Assembly: GCA_003213015.1 (NCBI GenBank)
Contig: QCOG01000001.1
Location: forward strand, 1 to 64,000
Reading direction: 5' to 3'
DNA from: Pelagibacteraceae bacterium AG-430-F16
Lineage (GTDB): Bacteria; Pseudomonadota; Alphaproteobacteria; Pelagibacterales; Pelagibacteraceae
Length of the DNA: 64,000 nt
Shown here: positions 38,887 to 50,512 of the stretch, piece by piece
Position numbering within the stretch: the first letter of the stretch is position 1
How the letters are laid out: each line of letters opens with the position of its first letter
Notes under the pieces: generated by a model
Databases searched by the model: none
The model's input: the letters and a program-made list of their open reading frames with translations, nothing else
What the model was told of the DNA's origin: nothing
Translations under genes and position numbers: made by a program

Positions 38887-40121
38887 AAAACAATCTTTTT
38901 TAGTTCACTTAAATTTTTTTTTAAAATTAAATTTCCAATTTTATTAAGCTTTTTAATCTTGTTAGAATTATTCCTTTTTTTGAATAGGGAAATAACCTTT
39001 CTTTCCAAGTCCTTGATTCCTGACACTTTGAGAGAGAGCTTCTCTTTTTCTAACATTTTATAAACATCCTTAAAATTATAGGTGTAATTTCCATGTATTA
39101 TATTGCAACCGAATCTCAAAGCCTCCAACGGATTCTGTCCACCCTTTGAAACTAAAGATCCACCTAAAAAAACAGCATTGCTTACTTTATAAAACGACTT
39201 ACTTTCACCATAACTATCAACTATATAAATATCACAATCTTTTAGGTCTCTTTTATTTTCACTGTGTTTCACAAATTTCAATTTTTTTTTATTCAACATT
39301 TTTATAATTTCACTTGTTCTCTCTATATGTCTTGGAATAATGACCGTTATTAAATTAGAAATCTTTTTTTTATACTTAATATGTAAATTTGCAAAAATTT
39401 CTTCCTCATTATAGTGAGTGCTCGCTGAACATAAAATTATTTTGTTTTTAAAATATTGATTTTTCATTTTTATTTTCTCATCATTTTTAGAGCCGATAAA
39501 CTTAAGATTTCCTAAAAATTTAATTTTTTTAACACCAAGTTTTTTAAAATATTGGAACGTCTCTATATTTTGAGGAAATATGTAATCAAATTTCTCCAAT
39601 ATATCTTTCCCAAAGTCTCTAAGATACGTCCATCTTCTAAATGATTTCTCGCTCATTCTGGCATTAATTAGAACAACTTTAATTCCTCTATCTTTTAATT
39701 CCGAGATCATTGTGGGCCAAATTTCAGACTCTACAAAAAAGACATATGACGGTTTCCAGTAATTTAAGAAATTTTTGATTATGCGCTTATTATCTAAAGG
39801 ATAAAATTGGTGTATGGTTTTTTTAAACTTAAATTTCTCAAAAATTTTTGAAGAGCTTAGTGTTGAAGTTGTAATGAGAATTTGTTTGATACTTATCATT
39901 TTTTCAAACTCTTGAATTAAAGGCACGACACTTAAAAACTCGCCTACACTTGAACAATGAAACCAAACCAGTTTACCCTTTCTTCTTTTTTTTTTGTTTA
40001 TAGAAAACTTTTCAAAGAATCTTTTAGGATTTTCTTTTCCTTTAAATATTCTGTAAACGACAATAATAGGTGATAATATAATAACTATGTGTACCAAAAA
40101 ACTATAGATTATCCTCATCAA
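38883..40121 (-). CDS. waaA: Kdo transferase (3-deoxy-D-manno-octulosonic acid transferase)
   Basis: Adds Kdo to lipid A before export. The 412 residues are a GT30 member with an N-terminal membrane anchor, WFHCSSVGEFLSVVPLI (catalytic Glu in GE), ESEIWPTMI, LINARMSEKSFRRW and VFLGGSLVSKGGQNPLEA near the C-terminus. It overlaps msbA and lpxK by four bases on either side, so it is translationally coupled with both. Confidence 0.95.
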   Translation of the reverse strand: MMRIIYSFLVHIVIILSPIIVVYRIFKGKENPKRFFEKFSINKKKRRKGKLVWFHCSSVGEFLSVVPLIQEFEKMISIKQILITTSTLSSSKIFEKFKFKKTIHQFYPLDNKRIIKNFLNYWKPSYVFFVESEIWPTMISELKDRGIKVVLINARMSEKSFRRWTYLRDFGKDILEKFDYIFPQNIETFQYFKKLGVKKIKFLGNLKFIGSKNDEKIKMKNQYFKNKIILCSASTHYNEEEIFANLHIKYKKKISNLITVIIPRHIERTSEIIKMLNKKKLKFVKHSENKRDLKDCDIYIVDSYGESKSFYKVSNAVFLGGSLVSKGGQNPLEALRFGCNIIHGNYTYNFKDVYKMLEKEKLSLKVSGIKDLERKVISLFKKRNNSNKIKKLNKIGNLILKKNLSELKKIVL

Positions 40122-41857
40122 TTTTTTTGAATTTGCTTTTCGTAAAAATTTTTGTAAATTTTGGAATTTTTAATTAATTCATCATGTTTACCTTCTCCCA
40201 CAACCTTACCGTTATCAATAACGTAAATTTTATCTGAATTTAAAATAGTTGATAATCTATGTGCAATAACCAATGTGGTTCTTCCTCTAGTTAAAAAATT
40301 AATTGCATCCTGTATTTTTTGCTCTGTTTCAGCATCTAAAGAGGATGTTGCTTCATCCAAAAGAATAATTTTGCTCTTTTTTAAAATTGCTCTAGCTATT
40401 GAAATTCTTTGTTTTTCACCTCCAGATAACCTAATCCCATTTTCCCCAATTAAAGTATTATATTTTTTAGGAAGAGAATCAATGAACTCTGATGAGTGAG
40501 ATAACTTTGCTGCCTTTTGAACTTGCTCATCTGTTGCATCTAAATTTGCATATTTAATATTATTTAATACCGTATCATCAAACAAGGTAGTTTCCTGGCT
40601 TACGAGAGAAATATTATTTCTTAGTGACGACAATCTTTTTGAGTAAATAGACTGATCATCAATTTTTATTTCACCAGATTGAGGGTCATAAAATCGAGGA
40701 ATTAAATTAAGTATTGTAGATTTTCCTGCACCACTGTGACCAACAAGAGATGTCATTTTACCACCAGCAATTAATAAATTTATATCATTTAGAACCACTT
40801 TTTCCTCCTCATCATAAGTAAAATTTACATTTTTAAATTCAATGTTTCCCCGATTCAAATTAATTTTATCCAAACTAATATCTTCGGAAATTTTTTCTTT
40901 TAAATCAAGAATTGGCAGGATTCTTTTTGCACCAGCTAATCCTTGATTGATAGTTATATTGAGCGTAGCAAGTGATCTAACTGGTTGATACGCTAGCATC
41001 ATTGCAGCTAAAAATGAAAAAAAGTTTCCAATACCTAATTCATCATTAATTATGAGATTACCTGAATAAAAAATTAGTATTGCAATCATAATTCCGGTTA
41101 ATACTTCCATTATTGGAGAGGATCTTGCGTAAATTATATTTAGTTTCTTTGCTCTGCTCATAAGCTCCTCAAAAACATTATCAGCCCGAGCTGTCTCATA
41201 TGATTCCTTTTGAAATATTTTAATCAATTTATGATTTTTAAAAATTTCTAGTAAATAGGTATTAACCAAACCAGCTTTGTCCATTGCTTGTGTAGTGATC
41301 TTTGTAATTCGTCTACCTAAAAAATTTGCAAAAAAACTTGCTAATGGAATCATTATTATTGCAACAAGAGACAATTTCCAATTCTGATAAAACATAACAG
41401 ATAATAGACCAATAAGTGTTAAACTATCTTTAAACAAATTTAATATAGCCACACTTACCAGTCCCGTCATAAAATTTACATCATTCATTATATTTGTTAT
41501 TATTTTTCCTGAATGTTTTTTTTCTATAAAATTTGTATCGGCCTTTATAAGCGACTTCATCATATCAATCTGCAAGGTTTTTCTTACTTCTTCTGAAATT
41601 TTTATCATGATAACTTTTGCTCCATAAAGTGATGCTCCCTTTGAAGCAAAAGCTACTACTATCAAGAAAGGAATTAAATAAATTAAAGTTTCATCCTTGT
41701 TCAAAAAGATTTTTTCAATCGCAGGATCTAACAGGTAAGCAATAGATGAAGTACTTCCAGCGAGTATTAATGACAGAATGAAAGCAATAATTATTTTAAA
41801 TAAATATTTTCTTGTATAGTCTCTATACAACCTTTTTAGTATCTTGCTGTTTTTCAT
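40118..41857 (-). CDS. msbA: Lipid A-type ABC exporter (MsbA-like)
   Basis: Homodimeric ATP-driven flippase, 579 residues, with six membrane helices (about 15-310) and an ATPase domain. The domain has Walker A GHSGAGKST, Q-loop SLVSQET, signature LSGGEKQRIS, Walker B ILLDEATSSLD and the H-loop VIAHRLST. Placement in the lpxK/waaA operon supports lipid A-core as the substrate. It overlaps the ubiA stop by one base. Confidence 0.93.
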   Translation of the reverse strand: MKNSKILKRLYRDYTRKYLFKIIIAFILSLILAGSTSSIAYLLDPAIEKIFLNKDETLIYLIPFLIVVAFASKGASLYGAKVIMIKISEEVRKTLQIDMMKSLIKADTNFIEKKHSGKIITNIMNDVNFMTGLVSVAILNLFKDSLTLIGLLSVMFYQNWKLSLVAIIMIPLASFFANFLGRRITKITTQAMDKAGLVNTYLLEIFKNHKLIKIFQKESYETARADNVFEELMSRAKKLNIIYARSSPIMEVLTGIMIAILIFYSGNLIINDELGIGNFFSFLAAMMLAYQPVRSLATLNITINQGLAGAKRILPILDLKEKISEDISLDKINLNRGNIEFKNVNFTYDEEEKVVLNDINLLIAGGKMTSLVGHSGAGKSTILNLIPRFYDPQSGEIKIDDQSIYSKRLSSLRNNISLVSQETTLFDDTVLNNIKYANLDATDEQVQKAAKLSHSSEFIDSLPKKYNTLIGENGIRLSGGEKQRISIARAILKKSKIILLDEATSSLDAETEQKIQDAINFLTRGRTTLVIAHRLSTILNSDKIYVIDNGKVVGEGKHDELIKNSKIYKNFYEKQIQKN

Positions 41858-42723
41858 TAAAAATATCCACCTATCAAAACATTTAAAAAAACTAAAAATC
41901 CTAAAAGATTATTACTTTTGAATTTTTTTAAACATTCCTCTGGTTTTGAAATATTCAAAGGCTTAATTTGGAATATTATCAATTGTAAAAAAACAAGTAT
42001 GGAAAAGATAAAATAATATATACTATAAGACATTTTTACCCCCATTAGAAAAAGAGACATATAAAAAATTAAATAACATAAAAATAAAAATAATTTTGGA
42101 TTTTTTTTAAATATTATTGATGTTGATTTTACTCCTATAATTTCGTCGTCTTTAATATCTTGAAATCCATATATTGTGTCGTAACCTAGTGTCCAAAATA
42201 TGGCTCCAAAATATAATATTAGAGGATAAATGCTAAATTCATTTGTTAATGAAACCCAAGCCATTACCAAACCATAATTAAATGTAATTCCCAAAAAAAG
42301 TTGAGGCCAATAAGTAAATCTTTTCATCATAGGATACGAAAAAGCAAAAGGCATGGAGGCTAAGCCTAAAATAATTGTATTTAAATTAAACTGAATTAAA
42401 ATTAAAAATGCAATAGAGCATAACAAAAAAACATACATTAAACTTTTTTTCACAGAAATTTTTCCAGATGCAATAGGTCTATTTTTTGTTCTTTCAACCA
42501 TTACATCAATATTTCTATCTAAAATATCATTAACAATACATCCTGCGGACCTCATTAGGACTGCTCCAAAAAAAAACAAAAAACAATGCTTTAAAAAAAT
42601 GTAGTTATCATTTGAAAATTGAAGAGCAAGAGTGAGACCCCAAAGACATGGCCAAAACAATAGCATAAAACCAATAGGCTTTTTAAGTCTTGTTAATTCT
42701 AAAAATAATTCAAAATTTTTCAT
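41857..42723 (-). CDS. ubiA: 4-hydroxybenzoate polyprenyltransferase
   Basis: Attaches the polyprenyl tail to 4-hydroxybenzoate in ubiquinone synthesis; inner membrane. 288 residues and about eight helices, with the two Asp-rich motifs NDILDRNIDVMVERTKNRP and DIKDDEIIGVKST. The ATG at 42723 (MKNFELFLELTRLKKPIG) was chosen over an ATG 14 codons upstream because it gives the family N-terminus. First gene of the lipid A run. Confidence 0.94.
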   Translation of the reverse strand: MKNFELFLELTRLKKPIGFMLLFWPCLWGLTLALQFSNDNYIFLKHCFLFFFGAVLMRSAGCIVNDILDRNIDVMVERTKNRPIASGKISVKKSLMYVFLLCSIAFLILIQFNLNTIILGLASMPFAFSYPMMKRFTYWPQLFLGITFNYGLVMAWVSLTNEFSIYPLILYFGAIFWTLGYDTIYGFQDIKDDEIIGVKSTSIIFKKNPKLFLFLCYLIFYMSLFLMGVKMSYSIYYFIFSILVFLQLIIFQIKPLNISKPEECLKKFKSNNLLGFLVFLNVLIGGYF

Positions 42724-42776
42724 GATAATTTTCTTGTAAATAACAAAGCATCGTTTCATAATCAAATTGATTCGTT

Positions 42777-43184
42777 ATGGATATAGATTACACAGTTACA
42801 GCTCTGATGTTTCCTGCAATACCACTTATAATGGGAGTATACAGTAACAGATTTCATACATTAAGTAACTTAATAAGAAAAATTCATGATGAGCATGTTT
42901 TTGAAAAACATACTCCACCTGAATGGAAAAATCAGTTAATTAATCTGAACGATAGGATTGGGGTTCTAAAACTTACAATTATGTTTTCGGCTTTTGGTTT
43001 TTTATTCAACATGCTAACTGTATTTGCTCTTTATTTGGATAAAATATTAGTTGCAAGGATTATATTTGGGTCATGCTGCCTATCAATGATGATATCTATA
43101 ATTTTTTTTATTAGAGAAATTCAAATTTCCACTAAAGCTCTCAAGTTGCATATCTCAGATATGGATGTTCAGTTTAAGGAATAA
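42777..43184 (+). CDS. DUF2721-family membrane protein
   Basis: 135 residues: an N-terminal hydrophobic segment (ALMFPAIPLIMGVYSNRF), an amphipathic stretch with NLIRKIHDEH, then two helices (about 63-85 and 93-112). The layout and the VYSNRFHTLSNLIRKIH motif match DUF2721, a family of unknown function. It overlaps the convergent quinone oxidoreductase gene by 11 bases. Confidence 0.8.
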   Translation: MDIDYTVTALMFPAIPLIMGVYSNRFHTLSNLIRKIHDEHVFEKHTPPEWKNQLINLNDRIGVLKLTIMFSAFGFLFNMLTVFALYLDKILVARIIFGSCCLSMMISIIFFIREIQISTKALKLHISDMDVQFKE

Positions 43185-44145
43185 TTATTGCTGGACCTAA
43201 AATTTTTCTACCTTCTAAATCTTGATGAGCAATTTTTGCGTCTTTCAAAGCATATTTTTTAAATATTTCAACTTTTACTGCTCCTGATTTAACCATTTCA
43301 AAAAGCTTATTTGATGCTTCATCCAATTCTTCTCTTGTAGAAGTATAGTGAGCAATACTAGGTCTTGTAAGATACAACCCTTTGGGTGCAATAAGTTTTC
43401 CAACGTCAACAGGATCTAATTTTCCAGATGCGTTTCCGAATGAAACCATTGTTCCACGCATTTTTAAACAGCCTAATGAATCTTCTAAAGTATTTTTTCC
43501 AACCCCATCATATACCACAGGCAGCCCCTCGTTGTTGGTTAACTCCAAAACTTTATCTTTAAAGCTTTCTTTATTATAATTTATTACTTCATCACACCCA
43601 AATTTTTTTGCCAATTTTATTTTTTCGTCTGATCCAACTGTTCCTATTACTTTACAGCCCAAACTTTTAGCCCACTGGCAAAAAATTTGACCAACTCCAC
43701 CGGCTGCAGCGTGGAATAAAACTGTTTGACCTTTTTTAACTGTATATGTTTGGTGCAAAAGATAGTAAGTTGTTAAACCTTTTGTCATTAAACAAGCTAC
43801 AATTTCAAGATCTATTCCATCTGGTACTTTCACCAAACTTTTCGTTGGATAAATTCTATGTGTTGAATACGAACCAAGTGGTGCAGCTGCGTAAGCTACC
43901 TTATCACCCTCTTTAAAATTTTTAACATCTGGTCCAACTTTTTCTATAATCCCCGCACCTTCAAGCCCAATTCCTGATGGAAGTGAGACAGGATATAACC
44001 CTGATCTATGATATGTATCAATGAAGTTTAATCCTATAGCGGAATGTTTTATTAAAACTTCATTCTCCTTAGGCTCAGAGATAGATAATTTTTCGTATTT
44101 TAAAACTTCAGGACCTCCAGTTTTTGTGAAATTTATAGAATACAT
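43174..44145 (-). CDS. NADPH:quinone oxidoreductase-like (zinc-free MDR)
   Basis: Medium-chain dehydrogenase of the quinone reductase branch, 323 residues. NFIDTYHRSGLYPVSLPSGIGLEGAG is in the N-terminal catalytic fold, with no zinc-ligand cysteines at the usual positions. The nucleotide-binding loop is AAAGGVGQIFCQWA. It probably reduces quinones or enones with NADPH. It directly abuts the pirin gene. Confidence 0.9.
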   Translation of the reverse strand: MYSINFTKTGGPEVLKYEKLSISEPKENEVLIKHSAIGLNFIDTYHRSGLYPVSLPSGIGLEGAGIIEKVGPDVKNFKEGDKVAYAAAPLGSYSTHRIYPTKSLVKVPDGIDLEIVACLMTKGLTTYYLLHQTYTVKKGQTVLFHAAAGGVGQIFCQWAKSLGCKVIGTVGSDEKIKLAKKFGCDEVINYNKESFKDKVLELTNNEGLPVVYDGVGKNTLEDSLGCLKMRGTMVSFGNASGKLDPVDVGKLIAPKGLYLTRPSIAHYTSTREELDEASNKLFEMVKSGAVKVEIFKKYALKDAKIAHQDLEGRKILGPAIIIP

Positions 44146-44988
44146 TTAATATTTTGCAAAAGTTCCATTTTGATAATCATTTATAGCTTCAATAATTTCA
44201 GTTTTTGTATTCATTACAAATGGACCCCCTCTAGCTATTGGTTCGCCAATTGGTTTACCTGCTATAAATAAAAATTCGCTCTCTTTTTCGGCTCTGATTA
44301 GAAGATTTTTACCTTGTTTTAATAATATCAAGTTTGAGTCTTTTGTTTTTTCATGATCATTATTTCCAACTTTAATTTGACCTTTAAGTAGATAAATAAA
44401 AGAATTGTGTTTCTCTGGAACCTCACAAGAAAATTCTTTTTCATTCTTTAAAACAATATGAAAATAAATTGGTTCAACATTATGATTTTTCTCAGGGCCT
44501 TCTATATCTTTAAACTTCCCAGCAATCACCTTAACCACTTTTTCATCATCACTATAAGCTCCAAGCTCTTCGTTTTTAATGTAAATATATTCAGGTTTAT
44601 TCTTTTTAAATTTTGCTGGCATATTGATCCACAACTGAAAGCCAAGTAATTTCCCATCAGACATTGCAGGCATTTCAGAATGTATTATTCCTCTTCCAGT
44701 TTTCATCCACTGAACATCTCCTGATGACATTATTCCTTTAGCACCAGTGCTATCCTCATGTTTAAATTTTCCTTTAAGCATATAAGTAACTGTTTCAATA
44801 CCTCTATGGGGATGAGGTGGAAAACCTGCAACATAATCATCTTTATTTTCTGAACCAAATTCATCTAACATTAAAAATGGATCAATATAATCTGCTTCTG
44901 GTGTCCCTATACTTCTCTTAAGTTTAACACCCGCGCCGTCAGATGTTTCAATAGATTTTACGATTTTTTTGATTTCAATATTTGACAT
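44146..44988 (-). CDS. Pirin-family cupin protein
   Basis: 280 residues, two cupin domains. The metal-binding motif FPPHPHRGIETVTYML (His-x-His...Glu) lies in the first domain and GRGIIHSEMP provides the remaining His. Bacterial pirins can act as quercetin dioxygenases or redox sensors; which applies here is unknown. It is co-directional with the oxidoreductase (no gap) and the dehalogenase upstream (20 bases). Confidence 0.9.
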   Translation of the reverse strand: MSNIEIKKIVKSIETSDGAGVKLKRSIGTPEADYIDPFLMLDEFGSENKDDYVAGFPPHPHRGIETVTYMLKGKFKHEDSTGAKGIMSSGDVQWMKTGRGIIHSEMPAMSDGKLLGFQLWINMPAKFKKNKPEYIYIKNEELGAYSDDEKVVKVIAGKFKDIEGPEKNHNVEPIYFHIVLKNEKEFSCEVPEKHNSFIYLLKGQIKVGNNDHEKTKDSNLILLKQGKNLLIRAEKESEFLFIAGKPIGEPIARGGPFVMNTKTEIIEAINDYQNGTFAKY

Positions 44989-45008
44989 GATTTTAGTTTA
45001 ATTATGTT

Positions 45009-45665
45009 TCAAACTATTTCAAGTAATCCTTTTAAATTTGTAATTTCATTTTTTGGTTTATAATCAAGGTTATCGAAATGAGAATTGTTACGATTGACCC
45101 AAACAGCATTGTAGCCAAAATTGCCACCGCCTGACACATCCCAAGTGTTAGCGCTCAAAAAAATAACTTCTTTGGGTTGAATTTTATATTTATTTACTGG
45201 AAGATCATAGACCTTTGTGTCAGGCTTGTAAATTTTCACTTCTTCAATTGAAAAAAGATCATCAAAGGCATCTAAATTGTTGGTCCTTACTAATTCGTTT
45301 ATTAAACCCGGAGTACCGTTTGAAAGTATTGCGAGCTTAATATTTTTCTTTTTTAAATCTTTTAAAACCTCTTTTACCTCTGGATAAGGTGATAAAATTT
45401 TATAAAGATTTAATAATTCACTTCTCATACTTGTATCTATGCTAAAAACTTTCATAGATTTATCCAAGCTATCTTCAGTTATTTGCCAAAAGTCTTTATG
45501 TCTTTTCATTAAACTTCTCAACCAAGTGTATTCAAGTTGTGTAGTTCGCCAAAAATTTGCAAAGGCTTCCCACTTATCTCCAATTTTATGTTTACATTTC
45601 TCTGCCGCTGAATTTACGTCAAATAATGTTCCATAAGCATCAAATACTATTGCTTTAAAATCCAT
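45009..45665 (-). CDS. Type II haloacid dehalogenase-like HAD enzyme
   Basis: 218 residues. Motif I FDAYGTLFDV with nucleophile Asp9, motif II ILSNGTPG, motif III KPDTKVYDL and the terminal SANTWDVSGGGNFGYNAVWVNR are all diagnostic of the L-2-haloacid dehalogenase group. It would hydrolyse 2-haloacids with inversion. It could also act on other small acids. First gene of the dehalogenase-pirin-reductase run, divergent from rsmE. Confidence 0.9.
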   Translation of the reverse strand: MDFKAIVFDAYGTLFDVNSAAEKCKHKIGDKWEAFANFWRTTQLEYTWLRSLMKRHKDFWQITEDSLDKSMKVFSIDTSMRSELLNLYKILSPYPEVKEVLKDLKKKNIKLAILSNGTPGLINELVRTNNLDAFDDLFSIEEVKIYKPDTKVYDLPVNKYKIQPKEVIFLSANTWDVSGGGNFGYNAVWVNRNNSHFDNLDYKPKNEITNLKGLLEIV

Positions 45666-45700
45666 ACTTTAATCTCAGTTTTTATATTATACTATAAATT

Positions 45701-46411
45701 ATGAATATTAGATTATATCACCCAAACAGTATAGTCGAAAATACAATCAAGTCACTTTCTAGGGAACATGGTCATTATGTAGCAAACGTAATGAGACTTA
45801 AATTAGGTTCTCGATTAAATTTTTTTAATAAAGATGGAGAGTGGGAAAGTGAAATAACTTTAATTCAAAAAGAAAAAGTTGAAGTAAAATTTATAAAAAA
45901 AATTAAACAAGCGGATAATGCATCCAAAATTGAGCTTGCGATTTGTTTAGTCAAAAAAACTCCAATGGAAACTATCTTGCAAAAATCTACTGAACTAGGT
46001 GTAAAAAAAATAATTCCTATTGTTTCTGAGAGATCAGAAGTCAAAGATTTAAATTATGAAAGAGCAAGAAAAATTGTTACTGAAGCTACAGAACAATCCA
46101 ATCAATTAAATCCCCCAGAAATTTCAGAAGTAAAAAAACTCAAAGACTTTCTAAAAAACTTAGAAAGTTCCAATAAACTATTATTTGCCGATGTTAATTC
46201 TCAAAATATTTTGAAAAATGATAATGTTAAAAAAGGAGAAGCTCTAAGTGTTTTGATAGGACCCGAAGGTGATTTTTCACCAGCTGAACGCGAGTTGATT
46301 TTAAAAGTTCCTGAAGTGAAATCTTTTGCTATATCTAAGAATATTTTGAGATCAGATACCGCTGTTATAACCGCTATTTCATTAGTGAATTTTGTCTATT
46401 TCAATTCATAA
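45701..46411 (+). CDS. rsmE: 16S rRNA (uracil-1498 N3)-methyltransferase
   Basis: SPOUT-class enzyme, 236 residues. N-terminal PUA-like domain (HGHYVANVMRLKLG), then the knot domain with AICLVKKTPMETILQKSTELGVKKIIPI, TEATEQSNQLNPPEI and the SAM-binding IGPEGDFSPAERELI and LRSDTAVITAISL. Clear assignment. The 58 bases before ctaC carry a direct repeat TTAATTGAATT (46420-46430 and 46433-46443) that may belong to the oxidase promoter. Confidence 0.94.
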   Translation: MNIRLYHPNSIVENTIKSLSREHGHYVANVMRLKLGSRLNFFNKDGEWESEITLIQKEKVEVKFIKKIKQADNASKIELAICLVKKTPMETILQKSTELGVKKIIPIVSERSEVKDLNYERARKIVTEATEQSNQLNPPEISEVKKLKDFLKNLESSNKLLFADVNSQNILKNDNVKKGEALSVLIGPEGDFSPAERELILKVPEVKSFAISKNILRSDTAVITAISLVNFVYFNS

Positions 46412-46469
46412 TTGTCGCATTAATTGAATTTGTTAATTGAATTAAAAACTGTATAAAAACGAAATAAAA

Positions 46470-48921
<2,452 letters not shown>

Positions 48922-48934
48922 TTATTGGTATTTG

Positions 48935-49846
48935 ATGACAACTATTAACTTTAGAGCAAAAAATCCTTCATTACTTGATACATCAATTTTTATTGAATTG
49001 TTGAGGTTAATGAAACCTAGAGTAATGTCATTAGTAATATTTACTTGTGCAGTTGGTTTATTAACTGCTCCTGGCGAAGTAAGTTTTATTAAATCAATTA
49101 TAAATATTTTTTTTGTAACTCTTGGTGCAGGAGCTGCGGGCGCACTTAATATGTGGTACGAGGCAGATCTAGATAAACTTATGACAAGAACATGTCTGAG
49201 ACCACTACCAACTGGAAAACTTAAAAAAAACCATGCGTTAATCTTTGGAATAGTCTTATCAATAGTTTCAGTTTTAGGTTTATATTTCTTTTCAAATTTA
49301 TTATCTGCTTCAGTTTTACTTTTTACAATTAGCTTTTATTTATTTGTCTATACAATTTGGCTTAAAAGAAGAACACCACAAAATATAGTTATTGGTGGTG
49401 CTGCTGGTGCTTTACCACCTGTTATTGGTTGGACGATTGCGAGTAATTCCTTGAGTTTGGAAGCGTTATCATTCTTTTTAATAATATTTTTTTGGACACC
49501 CTCACATTTTTGGGCTTTAAGTTTGTATAAAGTTGCTGATTATAAAAAAGCCAAAATACCAATGTTACCAGTGACTAATGGGATAAAGGAGACAAAAAAA
49601 AATATTTTTATTTATTCCCTTTTAATGCTACCAACATTGGCGTTGCCTTACATTATTGGTTTTGTTGGAGAGTTATTTCTTGTCAGCACTTTTGGTCTTA
49701 CAATTTATTATATTTTATTATGTTTTGATTTATTAAAAACGAAAAAAGATTCATTTGATCTTCAAAAAGCCAAACGAGTTTTTGGTTATTCTATTTTTTA
49801 TTTATTTTTAATATTTGTTTTGTTTTTAGTTGATAAATTATTCTAA
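48935..49846 (+). CDS. ctaB: Protoheme IX farnesyltransferase (heme O synthase)
   Basis: Converts heme B to heme O, precursor of heme A. The 303 residues contain the prenyltransferase motifs NMWYEADLDKLMTRTCLRPLP (19 or so residues of the first Asp-rich loop) and KVADYKKAKIPMLPV. Nine helices. The ATG at 48935 was chosen; a longer frame reaches back into ctaD but has no family similarity there. It overlaps the next small gene (TAATG). Confidence 0.95.
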   Translation: MTTINFRAKNPSLLDTSIFIELLRLMKPRVMSLVIFTCAVGLLTAPGEVSFIKSIINIFFVTLGAGAAGALNMWYEADLDKLMTRTCLRPLPTGKLKKNHALIFGIVLSIVSVLGLYFFSNLLSASVLLFTISFYLFVYTIWLKRRTPQNIVIGGAAGALPPVIGWTIASNSLSLEALSFFLIIFFWTPSHFWALSLYKVADYKKAKIPMLPVTNGIKETKKNIFIYSLLMLPTLALPYIIGFVGELFLVSTFGLTIYYILLCFDLLKTKKDSFDLQKAKRVFGYSIFYLFLIFVLFLVDKLF

Positions 49847-49968
49847 TGGAAATTGATAAAAAGATTAAAAAAAGAAATATTTTCACCGCAATAGGACTTG
49901 TGATTTTCATATTATTCCTATTTATATTCACACTATATAACGTCGGAGTATTGGAAAGAATAATATGA
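49846..49968 (+). CDS. CoxF-like small membrane protein
   Basis: A 40-residue ORF exactly bridging ctaB and ctaG: its ATG overlaps the ctaB stop and its TGA overlaps the ctaG start (ATGA). It has a basic head (EIDKKIKKRNI), one membrane helix (TAIGLVIFIILFLFIFTLYNV) and a short tail. Many alphaproteobacteria carry a small single-helix gene, coxF, at this place. The match is by position and architecture. Function is probably in oxidase assembly. Confidence 0.7.
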   Translation: MEIDKKIKKRNIFTAIGLVIFILFLFIFTLYNVGVLERII

Positions 49969-50510
49969 TAAGTAAGAAAAATCTCACGCCTTTAATCTTA
50001 GCCTCGATATTTTTTCTTATGCTTGGATTGTCTTTTGCCGCAGTACCATTATACGATCTATTTTGCCGTGTAACAGGATTTGGGGGTACTACTCAAATTT
50101 CTAGAGAGGTCCCAAAAATAGTTATTGATGAACCAGTAAGAGTGAGATTTGATACAAATGTTCAAACTGATTTAGCTTGGAACTTCAAAGCCAAAAACAC
50201 GCTTTATGATGTAAAGCCAGGTAAAGTTTATAAGGTAGAATTTGAGGTTGAAAATTTTGGAAAAGATCCATCAAGCGGAGTAGCAAGCTATAATGTGTCT
50301 CCATCAACTTTTGGACAATATTTTAATAAGCTTGGATGTTTTTGTTTTGAAAAACAAACACTTAAAAGTGGGGAAAAGATGAATTATATTTTAACTTTTT
50401 ATTTGGATCCTGAGATGGTAAATGATCCAAAAACTAAAAATATTGAAGATATTACAATGTCGTATACGTTTTTTTCATCAGACTATTACAAACAATCAAA
50501 AATTAATTAA
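49965..50510 (+). CDS. ctaG: Cytochrome c oxidase assembly protein CtaG/Cox11
   Basis: Delivers copper to the CuB site of subunit I. The 181 residues have one N-terminal helix and a periplasmic immunoglobulin-like domain. Signatures are YDLFCRVTGFGGTTQ (first Cys) and the copper motif LGCFCFEKQTL. Placed between the CoxF-like gene and subunit III (2-base gap). Confidence 0.96.
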   Translation: MISKKNLTPLILASIFFLMLGLSFAAVPLYDLFCRVTGFGGTTQISREVPKIVIDEPVRVRFDTNVQTDLAWNFKAKNTLYDVKPGKVYKVEFEVENFGKDPSSGVASYNVSPSTFGQYFNKLGCFCFEKQTLKSGEKMNYILTFYLDPEMVNDPKTKNIEDITMSYTFFSSDYYKQSKIN

Positions 50511-50512
50511 CA

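Noticed and set aside
46420-46443. TTAATTGAATT direct repeat before ctaC as an operator
   Set aside because: Two 11-base AT-only copies are easily found by chance here; no matching regulator in view, so only mentioned with rsmE.
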